Program-made: the position numbers and the translations under genes
NCBI GenBank assembly: GCA_965216535.1
Contig: OZ244175.1
Span: forward strand, 1,364,001-1,428,000
Reading direction: 5' to 3'
Source of the DNA: Hoeflea_A sp965216535
Lineage (GTDB): Bacteria; Pseudomonadota; Alphaproteobacteria; Rhizobiales; Rhizobiaceae
DNA: 64,000 nucleotides
Part shown: positions 25,162-34,749 of the stretch, piece by piece
How positions within the stretch are numbered: position 1 is the first letter of the stretch
How the letters are laid out: each line of letters opens with the position of its first letter
Notes under the pieces: generated by a model
The model's database searches: none
Seen by the model: the letters and a program-made list of their open reading frames with translations, nothing else
Told to the model about the DNA's origin: nothing

Positions 25162-26181
25162 ATGCGCTTCAAGACATTTCTGGCTTTTGTCGGCCCGTCG
25201 CTGTTCCTGATGCTGATCTTTATTGCGGCTCCCCTGGTCATGGTGTTCTGGAACTCGTTCCACGTCACCCAGCCCATCTACGAAAGGGTCGAGGTCGAGA
25301 CCTGCACGCCGGGTTTCCTGAAAACCACCTGCACGACCTCGATCAAGCAACAACCGGTGCTCGGCGACGACGGCAAGGTGGTGACCGAAACCACCTTCGT
25401 CGGCTTCGAAAGTTATCTCAATGTCCTGGAACCGGAACGGCTGCGGGCTGCTCTGGCAAACCGCGACTGGAACGCCGTCAACAATATCGACTTCTGGAAA
25501 GCGCTGCGCTTCACCCTGGTCTTCACGCTGCTGACCATGCCCATGGTGATCGTCGTCGGCCTGCTGATCGCGCTGGTGGTGAACGGCGCGGTGCAATCGA
25601 TCAAAGGGCCGATCATATTCATATCGCTGTTGCCCTTTATCATCACCCCGGTCATAGGGGCGTTGGCAATCCGGTGGCTGTTCATCGGCGATGGCATTCT
25701 GACCGCCGCCATGGAAGCCTGGCTGCAGCGTGACATCGCCATGTTCGCGCAAGGATGGACCATCGAGATCCTGATGTATGTCTATCGGGTGTGGCACGTG
25801 GCGCCGTTCGCCTTTGTCATCTTCTATGCCGGACTGCAGACGGTGAACCAGGATGCGCTGGAAAGCGCTATCATCGACGGCGCCAGCCGCTGGCAACGGC
25901 TGCGCTATGTCGTGATCCCGCATCTGATGCCGCTGATCATCTTCGTTATGCTCATCCATCTGATGGACGCCTACCGGGTCTTCGAGGAGGTCGTCGGCTT
26001 CTCGAGCCAGGCACACGTGATTTCGCTGCAATGGCTGACCTATGACTTCCTGATGCCGGACGAAGCTGGAACCCGCGCCATCAGCCGGGCTTCGGCCAGT
26101 TCGATGCTGACCATGATCGGCATTATCGTGCTGTTGGTTATTCCCTTGCGCCGGGCCTGGCGCGACCGGCGGGGGACCTGA
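25162..26181 (+). CDS. ABC transporter permease, carbohydrate class, first subunit
   Basis: A 339-residue membrane protein with six or so hydrophobic segments and the EAA loop DGASRWQRLRYVVIPHLMPL. The first periplasmic loop is longer than usual and contains two Cys residues (VETCTPGFLKTTCTTS) that could form a disulfide. The start at ATG 25162 follows GTGGGGACTGGCG. It ends 2 bases before the partner permease. Confidence 0.87.
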   Translation: MRFKTFLAFVGPSLFLMLIFIAAPLVMVFWNSFHVTQPIYERVEVETCTPGFLKTTCTTSIKQQPVLGDDGKVVTETTFVGFESYLNVLEPERLRAALANRDWNAVNNIDFWKALRFTLVFTLLTMPMVIVVGLLIALVVNGAVQSIKGPIIFISLLPFIITPVIGALAIRWLFIGDGILTAAMEAWLQRDIAMFAQGWTIEILMYVYRVWHVAPFAFVIFYAGLQTVNQDALESAIIDGASRWQRLRYVVIPHLMPLIIFVMLIHLMDAYRVFEEVVGFSSQAHVISLQWLTYDFLMPDEAGTRAISRASASSMLTMIGIIVLLVIPLRRAWRDRRGT

Positions 26182-26183
26182 CC

Positions 26184-27341
26184 ATGAGCGTGCCGAAGGC
26201 CATGCAGGCACCGCTGCGCCTGAAAATCCTGTCGAACGGGTTTCTGACTCTGTGGTGCGTCGTCGCCGCCTTCCCGATCCTCTGGATCACCGTCATGTCA
26301 TTCAAGACGCCGTTCGATGCGTTTTCGTCGAACCCGTTCGATGTGATCGTCGGACCCGACACGCGTGGGCTCGGCAATGGTCTGTCGCTCATCGAGATTG
26401 CCGTCGGCGTGCTGCTTGCCTGGTTCCTGATTCGAACAGCGCGTGGCTGGCTACCCCGGCAGGTTGAGCGATACACGCCGCCTGGCATGACCGCCTTCGG
26501 TTGGCTGCTTGCCACCATCGGCTTCGCCATCGGCACGCTGATCCTCTATTTTTCCGTGTTCCCTGGCGTCATGGAAGTCGTCAAACCCGTTGTCGGGCCG
26601 CTGGGGCAGGATGTGTTGGGTCTGACCACGGAGCACTACGAAGCGGTTTGGATCGACCGCAATTTCACCCGAAATTTCGGCAACTCGATGCTGGTGACGG
26701 CGGGTGTCGTTTTGATTTCGCTGACCATCGGCACCCTGGCCGGTTATGGTCTGGCGCGCTCCGGCACCGATCTGGCCTTCTGGCTGCTGATCATCGCTCT
26801 GATCTTTCGGGCGCTGCCGCACTCGGTGCTGGTCGCCGGTTACCTTCCGGTCTTCATCAAGTCGGCGGAGATCCTGCGGCCGATCCTCGGCGACGCGGCG
26901 CCGACGCTTTATGGCCAACCCTGGGCGGTCATCGTCGTGCTGGTGTCGATCAACCAGCCCTTCACCATCTGGATGCTGCGATCGTTCTTCCACAATATCC
27001 CGGCCGAACTGGACGAGGCCGCACGGGTCGACGGCTGCAGCCATTTCCAGGCCTTCCGGCGCGTCATCATGCCCGTCATGTGGCCAGGCGTGATCACCGC
27101 CGGGCTGTTCAGTTTCCTGCTCGCCTATAACGACTTCCTCGTCACGTCGCTACTGCTGGACGGTCAGAACATGACAATGGTCCCGGCAATTGCTGGCATG
27201 TTCAACCGCGAGACCACGGCGTCAGACGAGGTGCAGGCCATTGCCGCCGCCGTCTCGATCACGGCACCGCTGTTTGTCCTGGTGCTGGTGTTCCAGCGGC
27301 AAATCGTTTCCGGCCTGACGGCGGGAGCCGTGAAGGGGTAA
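26184..27341 (+). CDS. ABC transporter permease, carbohydrate class, second subunit (enlarged)
   Basis: A 385-residue permease, about 100 residues longer than typical MalG-type subunits. The extra length lies after the first membrane segment and contains two more hydrophobic stretches (LIEIAVGVLLAWFLI and FGWLLATIGFAIGTL). The EAA loop DEAARVDGCSHFQAFRRVIMP near residue 285 is normal. It is the last gene of the operon and ends six bases from the convergent flavoprotein gene. Confidence 0.85.
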   Translation: MSVPKAMQAPLRLKILSNGFLTLWCVVAAFPILWITVMSFKTPFDAFSSNPFDVIVGPDTRGLGNGLSLIEIAVGVLLAWFLIRTARGWLPRQVERYTPPGMTAFGWLLATIGFAIGTLILYFSVFPGVMEVVKPVVGPLGQDVLGLTTEHYEAVWIDRNFTRNFGNSMLVTAGVVLISLTIGTLAGYGLARSGTDLAFWLLIIALIFRALPHSVLVAGYLPVFIKSAEILRPILGDAAPTLYGQPWAVIVVLVSINQPFTIWMLRSFFHNIPAELDEAARVDGCSHFQAFRRVIMPVMWPGVITAGLFSFLLAYNDFLVTSLLLDGQNMTMVPAIAGMFNRETTASDEVQAIAAAVSITAPLFVLVLVFQRQIVSGLTAGAVKG

Positions 27342-27347
27342 ATCGGT

Positions 27348-28976
27348 CTAGTTTCCCTGCCGCTCCTGCAAATAGGTCCATACGCGGCTGATCACCACCG
27401 AGCCTTCGCCCACCGCGGATGCCACTCGCTTGACTGAACCGGAGCGAACGTCGCCAACGGCAAAGACGCCGGGGTGGGACGTTCCGTAGATCGAGGCAGC
27501 ACCGGCCTCGCGACCGGTTTTGACAAAGCCCTTGTCGTCAAGGTCGACACACCCGGACAGCCAGTCGGTGTTGGGCGCGGCGCCGACCATGACGAACACG
27601 GCACTGGTGTCCAGCCGCCAGTCGGTGCCTTCTTCGGCATTGTGGATTGTCACGTGATCCAGCAGGTTGTCTCCGTAGCAGGCCGACAGCTGCGAATGCG
27701 TGTGGAGCGTGATGACAGGGTCGCTCTCAAGTCGGTTGCGCAGGTAATCGGACATGGAGCTTGCAAGAGACGCACCGCGGATCAGCACGTGGACGCGGCG
27801 CGCCGATCGGCTGAGGAACATAGCCGCCTGACCGGCGGAGTTGCCGCCACCGATGACAACGACCTCGGTGTCCCTGCAATAACGCGCTTCGAGATCGGTT
27901 GCGGCAAAATACACACCGGCTCCTTCGAATGTCTGCAACCCTTCGACAGCCAGCTTGCGATACTGCACGCCGGTTGAGACGACGATCGAACGGGCGCGGA
28001 CCTGCTCACCATCCTCCAGTGAAATCCGGAAAATGCCGTCCGACTCCTCCGCGACTGCGGTCGCACGGCGCGGAACCGCGAACCGGGTGCCGAATTTCAT
28101 GGCCTGAACTTCGCCGCGCCAGCACAGATCGGCGCCTGAAATTCCTGTCGGGAAGCCCATGTAGTTTTCGATTCGGCTGGAGGAGCCCGCCTGACCGCCG
28201 ATGGCCAGATCTTCGGTGACCAGAGCCTTCAGCCCCTCGGCACCGGCATAGACGGCTGCGGCGATTCCGGCCGGACCGCCGCCCACGATCAGCACATCGT
28301 AAACACGGTCACCGGACAGCGTGGTGTCGAGCCCGAAATAGGCCGCGACCTGTCTCGGCGTCGGGTTCTGTAGCGCAACAGACGGTCCGAGTATGACCGC
28401 CGGATGCGCCGGATCCAGTCCGCATTGGTCGGCAATGTCGGCAGCCTCCCGAGACCCGAGCGCGACCTGTCGGGCGGGTATGCGGTTGCGATTGGCGAAA
28501 TCGGCAATGCGGCGGACGTTGCGGTCGACTTCGCCACCCAGCAATGTCATGCCGAGTAGATTGTTCTCGATCATGTGGCGCCGGCGGGCAGCGAAGACCG
28601 ACACGATGTTGTCGGACAATTCCGGTATCCGAGACATCAGCTCGAGCATTTTCTGTCGGGGAACCCGCAGGAGACGGACATCCGTGGCGGCGCGGATGTC
28701 GACCTGAGCCCGGCCGCCAGACAGGAAGTCGATCTCGCCGATGAATTCACCCGGTCCCATGGTGCTGTATTTGAACGGGCGATTGGTGATCGGATTGATC
28801 ACATCGACCGTTCCGTCCTCGATGAAGTAGAAGCTATCCTGAGCGTCACCCACCGCGAAGATACTCTCGCCAGCTGCGAAATCGACGCTTTGGCCGATTT
28901 CTTCCAAGGCCAGGACATGCTCGGGTTCCAGCCGTTTGCCGACCAGCGTTGCAAGATCGTCAGCAAGGCTTTCCAT
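27348..28976 (-). CDS. cNMP-binding domain / thioredoxin-reductase-like FAD oxidoreductase
   Basis: A 542-residue two-part protein. Residues 1 to about 140 form a Crp-type cyclic-nucleotide-binding domain with GESIFAVGDAQDSFYFIEDG and GPGEFIGEIDFLSGG. From about 225 on it is thioredoxin-reductase-like, with VLIVGGGPAGIAAAVYAGAEG, a GGQAGSSSRIENYMGFP stretch and a second dinucleotide site VVIGGGNSAGQAAMFL. The redox CxxC of true thioredoxin reductases is absent. This fusion is a known but poorly understood family. A single gene, convergent with the ABC operon. Confidence 0.88.
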   Translation of the reverse strand: MESLADDLATLVGKRLEPEHVLALEEIGQSVDFAAGESIFAVGDAQDSFYFIEDGTVDVINPITNRPFKYSTMGPGEFIGEIDFLSGGRAQVDIRAATDVRLLRVPRQKMLELMSRIPELSDNIVSVFAARRRHMIENNLLGMTLLGGEVDRNVRRIADFANRNRIPARQVALGSREAADIADQCGLDPAHPAVILGPSVALQNPTPRQVAAYFGLDTTLSGDRVYDVLIVGGGPAGIAAAVYAGAEGLKALVTEDLAIGGQAGSSSRIENYMGFPTGISGADLCWRGEVQAMKFGTRFAVPRRATAVAEESDGIFRISLEDGEQVRARSIVVSTGVQYRKLAVEGLQTFEGAGVYFAATDLEARYCRDTEVVVIGGGNSAGQAAMFLSRSARRVHVLIRGASLASSMSDYLRNRLESDPVITLHTHSQLSACYGDNLLDHVTIHNAEEGTDWRLDTSAVFVMVGAAPNTDWLSGCVDLDDKGFVKTGREAGAASIYGTSHPGVFAVGDVRSGSVKRVASAVGEGSVVISRVWTYLQERQGN

Positions 28977-29218
28977 TTACGTTTCCCATATTGACCTAAA
29001 TTGCAGCTGCAGCATTGGTGTCATCATGCACAGCGAAGTTTTCCTGCCGCTCCAGACGTCCCCATGCTTCCAGATTCCTCGCCATCGGGCAAACCGGTCT
29101 GTCCAGCAGCCGTGCAGGCTGGGCGCGGCGATCCGCCACCACGTGCCGGTATTCCAGCGGCAGATCGCGTCTGGCCTGATGGCGAGCACAGCAACGGTGA
29201 ATCTTTGGATGACCGAAC

Positions 29219-29905
29219 CTAGCCGTATTTCACCGGTTGGTTCCAGCGCTCCAGGGCAGCAATGATCGCTTCCGCTGTTGCATGGCGCCCTGACAGGTCC
29301 AGCGTCAGCGAGGAACGGAATGTTCCTACAGAGGTGTAGGTGACCGCCTCGATGGCGTGCTGCGGTTTATCATCGAGTTGTACCAGCGTAGCGTCGATGC
29401 CGGGACCGCTCAGGGCGGCCGCGACGGCAAAATTGAGTTCATTGGGAAACAGGCTGACAGCTTCGCGCAACGGCCCACGCCAACCGGTGCCCAGACCTGG
29501 TCGGCAAACGTGCAGTTCGAGACGCTTGATCTCACCGGAGCATACCGGCGCGATCCCGGCGACCCAGGGGCAAAACAGGTGCAGTGTTGTGCCGCTTGCG
29601 TTGGCGGCTTCCTCTAGCCTTAGCCGCAACGCATCGTCAGCAAGGGCCGCCGCACCGACGGTCCAGACATCGGCGGCGGCGATGCAAGCCAAACCGTAGG
29701 CCTTCAGCGCCCTTGGCCCAGCGCAATCGATGATGAGGTCGCAAGGGCTCGACAGGAACGTGTCGATATTGCTCGTATCTTCTTTTCCGTTGCGTGTCAG
29801 AATCCGCCCGCGCCTGAAAGCAGCGGATTCTTCAACGAACTCCAACACCGGGCGGCCAATGTCACCGGCGCCGATAACGCTGACGGTTCTGATCTGAGAG
29901 GGCAT
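29219..29905 (-). CDS. Aspartate-dehydrogenase-like protein (NadX family)
   Basis: A 228-residue protein with an N-terminal Rossmann motif SVIGAGDIGRPVLEF and a C-terminal FPNELNFAVAAALSGPGIDATLVQL, the region that shapes the active site in L-aspartate dehydrogenases. It is shorter than the usual 260-270 residues, and the family's catalytic His cannot be placed. It may act on aspartate to feed NAD synthesis or on another amino acid. It stands alone: about 240 bases before the flavoprotein gene and 48 bases from the next gene. Confidence 0.7.
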   Translation of the reverse strand: MPSQIRTVSVIGAGDIGRPVLEFVEESAAFRRGRILTRNGKEDTSNIDTFLSSPCDLIIDCAGPRALKAYGLACIAAADVWTVGAAALADDALRLRLEEAANASGTTLHLFCPWVAGIAPVCSGEIKRLELHVCRPGLGTGWRGPLREAVSLFPNELNFAVAAALSGPGIDATLVQLDDKPQHAIEAVTYTSVGTFRSSLTLDLSGRHATAEAIIAALERWNQPVKYG

Positions 29906-29953
29906 TACGGATTGTATTCCCGATCGGCTGGTGTGGTGAGGATTTGGATCGGG

Positions 29954-30844
29954 TTACTCCACGCAATCAAGCGTTTCCACGACAGAAGCGTCCGTTTCGG
30001 TAGCTTCAGTCGGGACAGTCGTATCGATTTCGCCGGATCGGCCACAGGCGAACAGGCGGATTGCAGAATCGATCATGGTCGGGTTTTCCGTGAAGGCGAC
30101 GAGATTGGAACCGAGCAAGGTATAGAGACCCGTGGGACCCGGCGGTGACAGGTAGCCCTCGGCAAGAACAATCGATGGCGAATCGACAAACAGGCCCGCT
30201 TCGAGGCGGTTGGCCTCGAATACGTCCTGGCCCGCGGTCCCGAAGGCGCGGACAACATCGCCGGTTTCGACATGTTGCGGGACAATGCCGACGATGCGGG
30301 TCTCGCCGACGACGAGCGGCTCATTTGCGGTCTGCTCCAGTATGCTCCCTTCGATGCGTGCTGTTGCGCTCGACGGCAGGCTCTCCAGCCGCGAAGCAAC
30401 GACTTGCCGATCTTTCCAAAGGCCGCTGACGGCAATCCAGTCGCCATCCGCCGGCGGTGTCTGGCCTGATGGCGGTACGACCTGAGTGCCAAGCACGCGA
30501 AGCCGTCCATCGGGACCGATGGTTGCAGGGCCGACCAAAGGAAGAACCTGGCGGATGGAGGCTGCGCGCCAGTTGCCGTCATCCTTGTGGGCGACGATCG
30601 CGACGGTATGGCCGGGGACCAGCGCACCGGCCGTTGTCGCCGTCAGGCCGTCGCCAATCGTGAGCGAAGGATCGAACTCGATGTGCTGTCCGTTGACCAC
30701 GATGCTTCCCAAGCCGGTGATTGTCCCGACAATGCCGGTGCCAAGAATGCCGCCTTCCTTCTCATCATCGTCCGACCCGGCAGCGACGGCAAAGGTCAAC
30801 CAGAAGGCCGTGAGCAGCCAGACAATGGTACGCAACAGGTTCAT
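29954..30844 (-). CDS. DUF5666 domain-containing secreted protein
   Basis: A 296-residue protein with an N-terminal hydrophobic export signal (TIVWLLTAFWLTFAVAAG) followed by an acidic stretch SDDDEKEGG. The repeated pattern begins TGIVGTITGLGSIVVNGQHIEFDPS, the mark of DUF5666, and the body is a chain of small beta-barrel-like repeats. Two Cys occur in the C-terminal tail. Its start overlaps the stop of the DUF6502 gene by four bases. The two domains are often neighbours, as far as I recall; the function is unknown. Confidence 0.75.
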   Translation of the reverse strand: MNLLRTIVWLLTAFWLTFAVAAGSDDDEKEGGILGTGIVGTITGLGSIVVNGQHIEFDPSLTIGDGLTATTAGALVPGHTVAIVAHKDDGNWRAASIRQVLPLVGPATIGPDGRLRVLGTQVVPPSGQTPPADGDWIAVSGLWKDRQVVASRLESLPSSATARIEGSILEQTANEPLVVGETRIVGIVPQHVETGDVVRAFGTAGQDVFEANRLEAGLFVDSPSIVLAEGYLSPPGPTGLYTLLGSNLVAFTENPTMIDSAIRLFACGRSGEIDTTVPTEATETDASVVETLDCVE

Positions 30845-31656
30845 TTCGATTTCCGCCCCGATTTCTCCGGTGTCACAAAGGCGCCGGCAGTAAACCTGCC
30901 CTTGCCACCGGTTTCGGCATCGCGTTCCTGCAAAGCGCGGGCCTTGGTATTCAGATCCTCCAGCATGCGCTGGGCCGACCTGCTGGCATGGGCCTCCAGT
31001 TCGTCGACCGCTGCATCAGACAGGTGCGAATAACGGACAATTCGGTCAAAATGACGAGGATCCTCACCGGTTGCGAGCAGATTGTGTACGGCGGTTTCCA
31101 GATGGGCCGCCAGCGTGGCCCGGAATGCGGCGTCGAGTTCTTCGCTGTCGGCGGCGGGCACATAGGCATGCTCGGAAAGTCGAAATCTGCCGTCCTCGGT
31201 CTCGGTGACGACCTCCTGGTCAAGCAGCGCCTGGACGACGGTCCCCGGTGCGGCGTCAATGCGAGTCTGGCGGATCAGATCGTCGAAACCGGGGCCGTCG
31301 GCGCTGGCCTCTCTATGCAGGTCGCGTGGATGGCCGCCGGCAGTGAGATATTCGGACGCCGACAACCAGTAGCCAACGACCAAGGCGGAAAAGTTCAGCG
31401 ATTTGCGCGCGGTAGAGGGTTCCGATTCGGCCCTTAGTCGGCGCACGTCCTTGCGGTGAAGGCCGGTGAGAAGAGCAATCCTGCTGTCGGTCTTGGTGTC
31501 CTCACCATCCCGCTCCACCGCAGCCAGCATAGCGCGCTTCAGCGCCTCGGTTGCCGAGCCCAGGGTCACGCCGCGCGCGACCATGGCGACAGCCAATGGC
31601 GTGAGGATATCCGCCAGCGCGTCTTCAAATGGCCTTTTCGATGGTTCGTCCGTCAA
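30841..31656 (-). CDS. DUF6502 family protein
   Basis: A 271-residue cytoplasmic protein. The N-terminus, ILTPLAVAMVARGVTLGSATEALKRA, followed by SRIALLTGLHRKDVRRLRAE, looks like a winged-helix or HTH DNA-binding region and is characteristic of DUF6502. The rest is helical, ending in a basic tail. It may regulate expression of its translationally coupled DUF5666 partner. Transcribed divergently from the adenylation-protein operon. Confidence 0.75.
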   Translation of the reverse strand: MTDEPSKRPFEDALADILTPLAVAMVARGVTLGSATEALKRAMLAAVERDGEDTKTDSRIALLTGLHRKDVRRLRAESEPSTARKSLNFSALVVGYWLSASEYLTAGGHPRDLHREASADGPGFDDLIRQTRIDAAPGTVVQALLDQEVVTETEDGRFRLSEHAYVPAADSEELDAAFRATLAAHLETAVHNLLATGEDPRHFDRIVRYSHLSDAAVDELEAHASRSAQRMLEDLNTKARALQERDAETGGKGRFTAGAFVTPEKSGRKSK

Positions 31657-31753
31657 TTCAGTCTCCAGCGGTCAGCCACAATTCTGGGCCTCCGCCGCCC
31701 GGTCCCCACGCAAACACTTTCGTGAATATAGTTCATGACAATTGATTATCGAG

Positions 31754-31768
31754 TGGGAAAAATTCCCA
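31754..31768. promoter_or_regulatory. Inverted repeat TGGGAA-N3-TTCCCA
   Basis: A perfect 6-bp inverted repeat with a 3-base centre lies in the 153-base divergent region between the DUF6502 gene and the adenylation-protein gene, 42 bases upstream of the latter's ATG. The surrounding sequence is AT-rich (CAATTGATTATCGAG, then CATTATGC), so this is a good candidate operator. No terminator function is expected here. Confidence 0.45.
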
Positions 31769-31809
31769 TTATGCATGGAGTGCTTTCACGATTTTGAGAG
31801 GACCCCGTC

Positions 31810-33441
31810 ATGCAACCCCACACTCACAACACACATTTCGAACCGATTACCGTCATCCGGCCGACCGAAACGGCGCCGAAACGGAGCGACCCGCTGGACC
31901 GACTGTCGCCGCGGGATCGGGATCGTTTTTTTGCATTCGGCTGGGGGCCTTCGGCACAGCCTCGCTTTGCCACGATTTTGGACGGATTTCATCATTTCGC
32001 GGCTCGTCAGCCACAGGCCGTGGCCGTCGAGTGCGGTGGTGACGACATCAGTTACGGCGATCTTGATCGCGCCGCGAACCGGGTTGCTCGCGTGCTCGCG
32101 GGCAGGGGTGTTCGCCGTGGCGACGTCGTCTGCCTCTACCTCCACCGGTCCATCGAAATGGTCGTCGGTCTGTTGGCAGCCATGAAGGTCGGTGCGGCTT
32201 ATGCACCGCAGCATGTTGGCGTTGCACCCACCGCCATGCTCACGCACATTGCCGAAGCGGTTGAAGCAAAAGTGATCCTGACCGTGAGCGGCGTCGCCGA
32301 TGCGGTGCCGGTGAGCGAAGGTCAAACGCTGTTCGCCATTGACGACCTGATGGACGACACAACCCTGGACGGTCCGCCGCCTGCCGGTGAAGGCTACCGG
32401 CTCGATCCGGAAGATCGCGCGGTTTTGCTCTTTACCTCAGGGACGACGGGTGTTCCCAACGGCGTGCAGGTCAACCATCGGAACCTCTGCAACATCTTGC
32501 TGACGGCGCCCGGTGATCTCGGCATGCGGCCTGGATTGCGGGTCGGCCAGATCCTGTCGATCGCCTTCGATATGGCGGCATGGGAGACACTGGGTGCGCT
32601 GTCCAATGGCGCCACGCTGGTCATTCGCGGCAAGAGCATTCAGGAGACAGCCGAGCGGGTTGATGTGGTGATCGCGACGCCGTCGATCCTCAATTCGATT
32701 GATGCCAGCCGTTGCCGCAACGTCAAGGTTGCGGCGGTTGCCGGAGAACCCTGCCCACGACCACTGGCCGATCGTTGGTCGGCGTTCTGCCGGTTCTACA
32801 ACAGCTGCGGGCCGACCGAGACCACCATCATCAACACGGCGATCGAGCATGCCGTTGACAAGCCGGTTTTGTCCATCGGCGTGCCGACGCCGAACAACAC
32901 GGTCTATATCCTGGACGAGGATCTTCAGCCGTTGCCGATTGGTGAGAAGGGCGAGATGTGGGCCGGCGGAGACTGCGTCACGCTGGGTTACCTGAAAAAC
33001 CGCCAACTGAGCGCTGAGCGCTACAGGCCTGATCCGTTTCGCCCTGGACACATGATGTTCCGGACCCGCGATCTCGGCCGTTGGACCGAGGAAGGTGAGC
33101 TTGAACATTTCGGCCGGGTCGACGACCAGGTGAAAATCCGGGGCTTCCGAGTGGAGCTCGATGCCGTGTCGACGGTGCTCGAAAAATCCGACTGCTGCGG
33201 TCAGGCGGTCACGCTGAAGTTCGACGACCGGCGTCTGGTCAGTTTCATCAGCCCCGGCAATGCCTGCCCAAAAAAGGCCAAGGCGAAAGTCGAAACCCAT
33301 CTGCCCTATTATTGCACGCCGTCGCTCATCCTGCCGCTGCCTTCGCTTCCGAAGACGCCGCGCGGGAAGATCGACAAGCGTCTGCTCCTGCAACTGGCGT
33401 CGGAGCGTCTTGAGACAGCCATTGCAGGAGCAGCCCAATGA
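31810..33441 (+). CDS. Free-standing NRPS-type adenylation protein
   Basis: A 543-residue adenylate-forming enzyme without a carrier domain. Core motifs are present: A3-like LLFTSGTTGVPNG (about 207-217), A4 FDMAAWE, A5 NSCGPTE, A8 GRVDDQVKIRGFRVEL, and the A10 Lys in PKTPRGKIDK. In A3 the usual PKG is PNG, so a phosphate-loop Lys is replaced by Asn. The first 38 residues are an unstructured extension. GAGAGGAC precedes the ATG. The stop overlaps the membrane reductase start by four bases, which points to a joint pathway. Confidence 0.83.
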   Translation: MQPHTHNTHFEPITVIRPTETAPKRSDPLDRLSPRDRDRFFAFGWGPSAQPRFATILDGFHHFAARQPQAVAVECGGDDISYGDLDRAANRVARVLAGRGVRRGDVVCLYLHRSIEMVVGLLAAMKVGAAYAPQHVGVAPTAMLTHIAEAVEAKVILTVSGVADAVPVSEGQTLFAIDDLMDDTTLDGPPPAGEGYRLDPEDRAVLLFTSGTTGVPNGVQVNHRNLCNILLTAPGDLGMRPGLRVGQILSIAFDMAAWETLGALSNGATLVIRGKSIQETAERVDVVIATPSILNSIDASRCRNVKVAAVAGEPCPRPLADRWSAFCRFYNSCGPTETTIINTAIEHAVDKPVLSIGVPTPNNTVYILDEDLQPLPIGEKGEMWAGGDCVTLGYLKNRQLSAERYRPDPFRPGHMMFRTRDLGRWTEEGELEHFGRVDDQVKIRGFRVELDAVSTVLEKSDCCGQAVTLKFDDRRLVSFISPGNACPKKAKAKVETHLPYYCTPSLILPLPSLPKTPRGKIDKRLLLQLASERLETAIAGAAQ

Positions 33442-34748
33442 GAGCAGCGACCAATCCGGAGTTGCCCGGTTTCAATTGGCGCAAGATCACTCGCCACCCG
33501 GCCCTGATGGAATACAACCGTCTGGTTTTTCTCGTTGGTGCGACCAACCTCATCGTGTTCGTTCTCGGGCTGCGGGAAGGCTGGTGGTTCGTGGATGGCG
33601 CCTATCGGTTGGATGCCATTGCCGATGTGGCGCTGATCAACATCGCCATAGCCATCCTCATTCGCCAGCAGCGGGTCGTCAACGCGCTGTTCTGGCTGGC
33701 GACCCGGGTGCCGAAGTCCTGGCCGCTGTGGATTCGCTGGGGAGCCGGCAAAGTCTTCCACTTCGGCGGTCTTCATTCCGGCGGTACGGTTTCCGGAACG
33801 CTCTGGTTCGCATTCCTGCTTTTCGGTATGGCGGCCAACCGGCTGGACGGCGCGGCCATACCTTCAGATCGAACCTTGACCCTGACCGCGGTCCTGGTTG
33901 GGCTGATGACCCTGATGATCGTGTCGGCCCAGGGACCTGTGCGGGCGCGGTTTCACAACGCATTCGAGAAGATCCACCGCTTTGTCGGTTGGACGGTTCT
34001 GGGGCTTTTCTGGGTGCAGACCGTGTCGATTACTGCGGATGCTGGCGTTGATCCATGGCAGATGACGGCATTCTGGGTGCTCTGTGTCCTGACCCTGTCG
34101 ATCGTATCTCCATGGCTGACCATGAAGCGAGTGAAAGTTGATGTGGTAAAGCCATCAAATCACGCGGTGCTGGTGCGCTTCGACTACGGAGACACGCCGT
34201 TTCCGGGCAGTTCCAACGCGATCAGCCACACGCCGTTCGGCGAGTACCATTCCTTCGCCAATATCCCCGCTCCAGGGCAATCGGGATACCGGCTGGCAAT
34301 CAGCCGGGCCGGCGACTGGACCGGCAAATTCATCGAAAACCCACCAGAGAAGGTTTGGGTCAAGGGCATTACCACGTCTGGAGTCGCGCGCATCGAAGTG
34401 CTGTTCAAGAAGGTGGTCTATGTGGGCACCGGCTCCGGCATCGGGCCGATCCTGCCACATCTTCTGGCCGGCGATGTTCCCAATTATCTGATCTGGTCGA
34501 CGCGCTCGCCGCGCAAGACCTATGGCGATGCGCTGGTCGATGAGATCGAGGCCCATACCGCTCGACCCCTGATTTGGGATACCGATGAGCGCGGCAAGCC
34601 GGACCTTTCGGCACTGGCGTTGCAGGCTGTCCGCGACAGCGGCGCAGAAGCCGTCATCGTGATCTCCAACCAGAAACTGACGCGCCGCGTCGTACACGAC
34701 ATGGAAAGCCAGGGCATCCCGGCCTTTGGCGCCATCTGGGACAGTTGA
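33438..34748 (+). CDS. Membrane flavoreductase resembling fungal TmpA, FNR-like C-terminus
   Basis: A 436-residue protein. The first half (about 25-225) has several hydrophobic segments, including FLVGATNLIVFVLGL, LWFAFLLFGMAA and MTAFWVLCVLTLSIVSPWL. The second half resembles a ferredoxin-NADP reductase: GEYHSFANIP near the flavin-binding position and VVYVGTGSGIGPILPH (about 328-343) for NAD(P)H. From memory, this arrangement matches the fungal TmpA family and the reductase part of some fungal NRPS-like proteins. It may reduce or release the product of the upstream adenylation enzyme. Confidence 0.7.
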   Translation: MRAATNPELPGFNWRKITRHPALMEYNRLVFLVGATNLIVFVLGLREGWWFVDGAYRLDAIADVALINIAIAILIRQQRVVNALFWLATRVPKSWPLWIRWGAGKVFHFGGLHSGGTVSGTLWFAFLLFGMAANRLDGAAIPSDRTLTLTAVLVGLMTLMIVSAQGPVRARFHNAFEKIHRFVGWTVLGLFWVQTVSITADAGVDPWQMTAFWVLCVLTLSIVSPWLTMKRVKVDVVKPSNHAVLVRFDYGDTPFPGSSNAISHTPFGEYHSFANIPAPGQSGYRLAISRAGDWTGKFIENPPEKVWVKGITTSGVARIEVLFKKVVYVGTGSGIGPILPHLLAGDVPNYLIWSTRSPRKTYGDALVDEIEAHTARPLIWDTDERGKPDLSALALQAVRDSGAEAVIVISNQKLTRRVVHDMESQGIPAFGAIWDS

Positions 34749-34749
34749 G

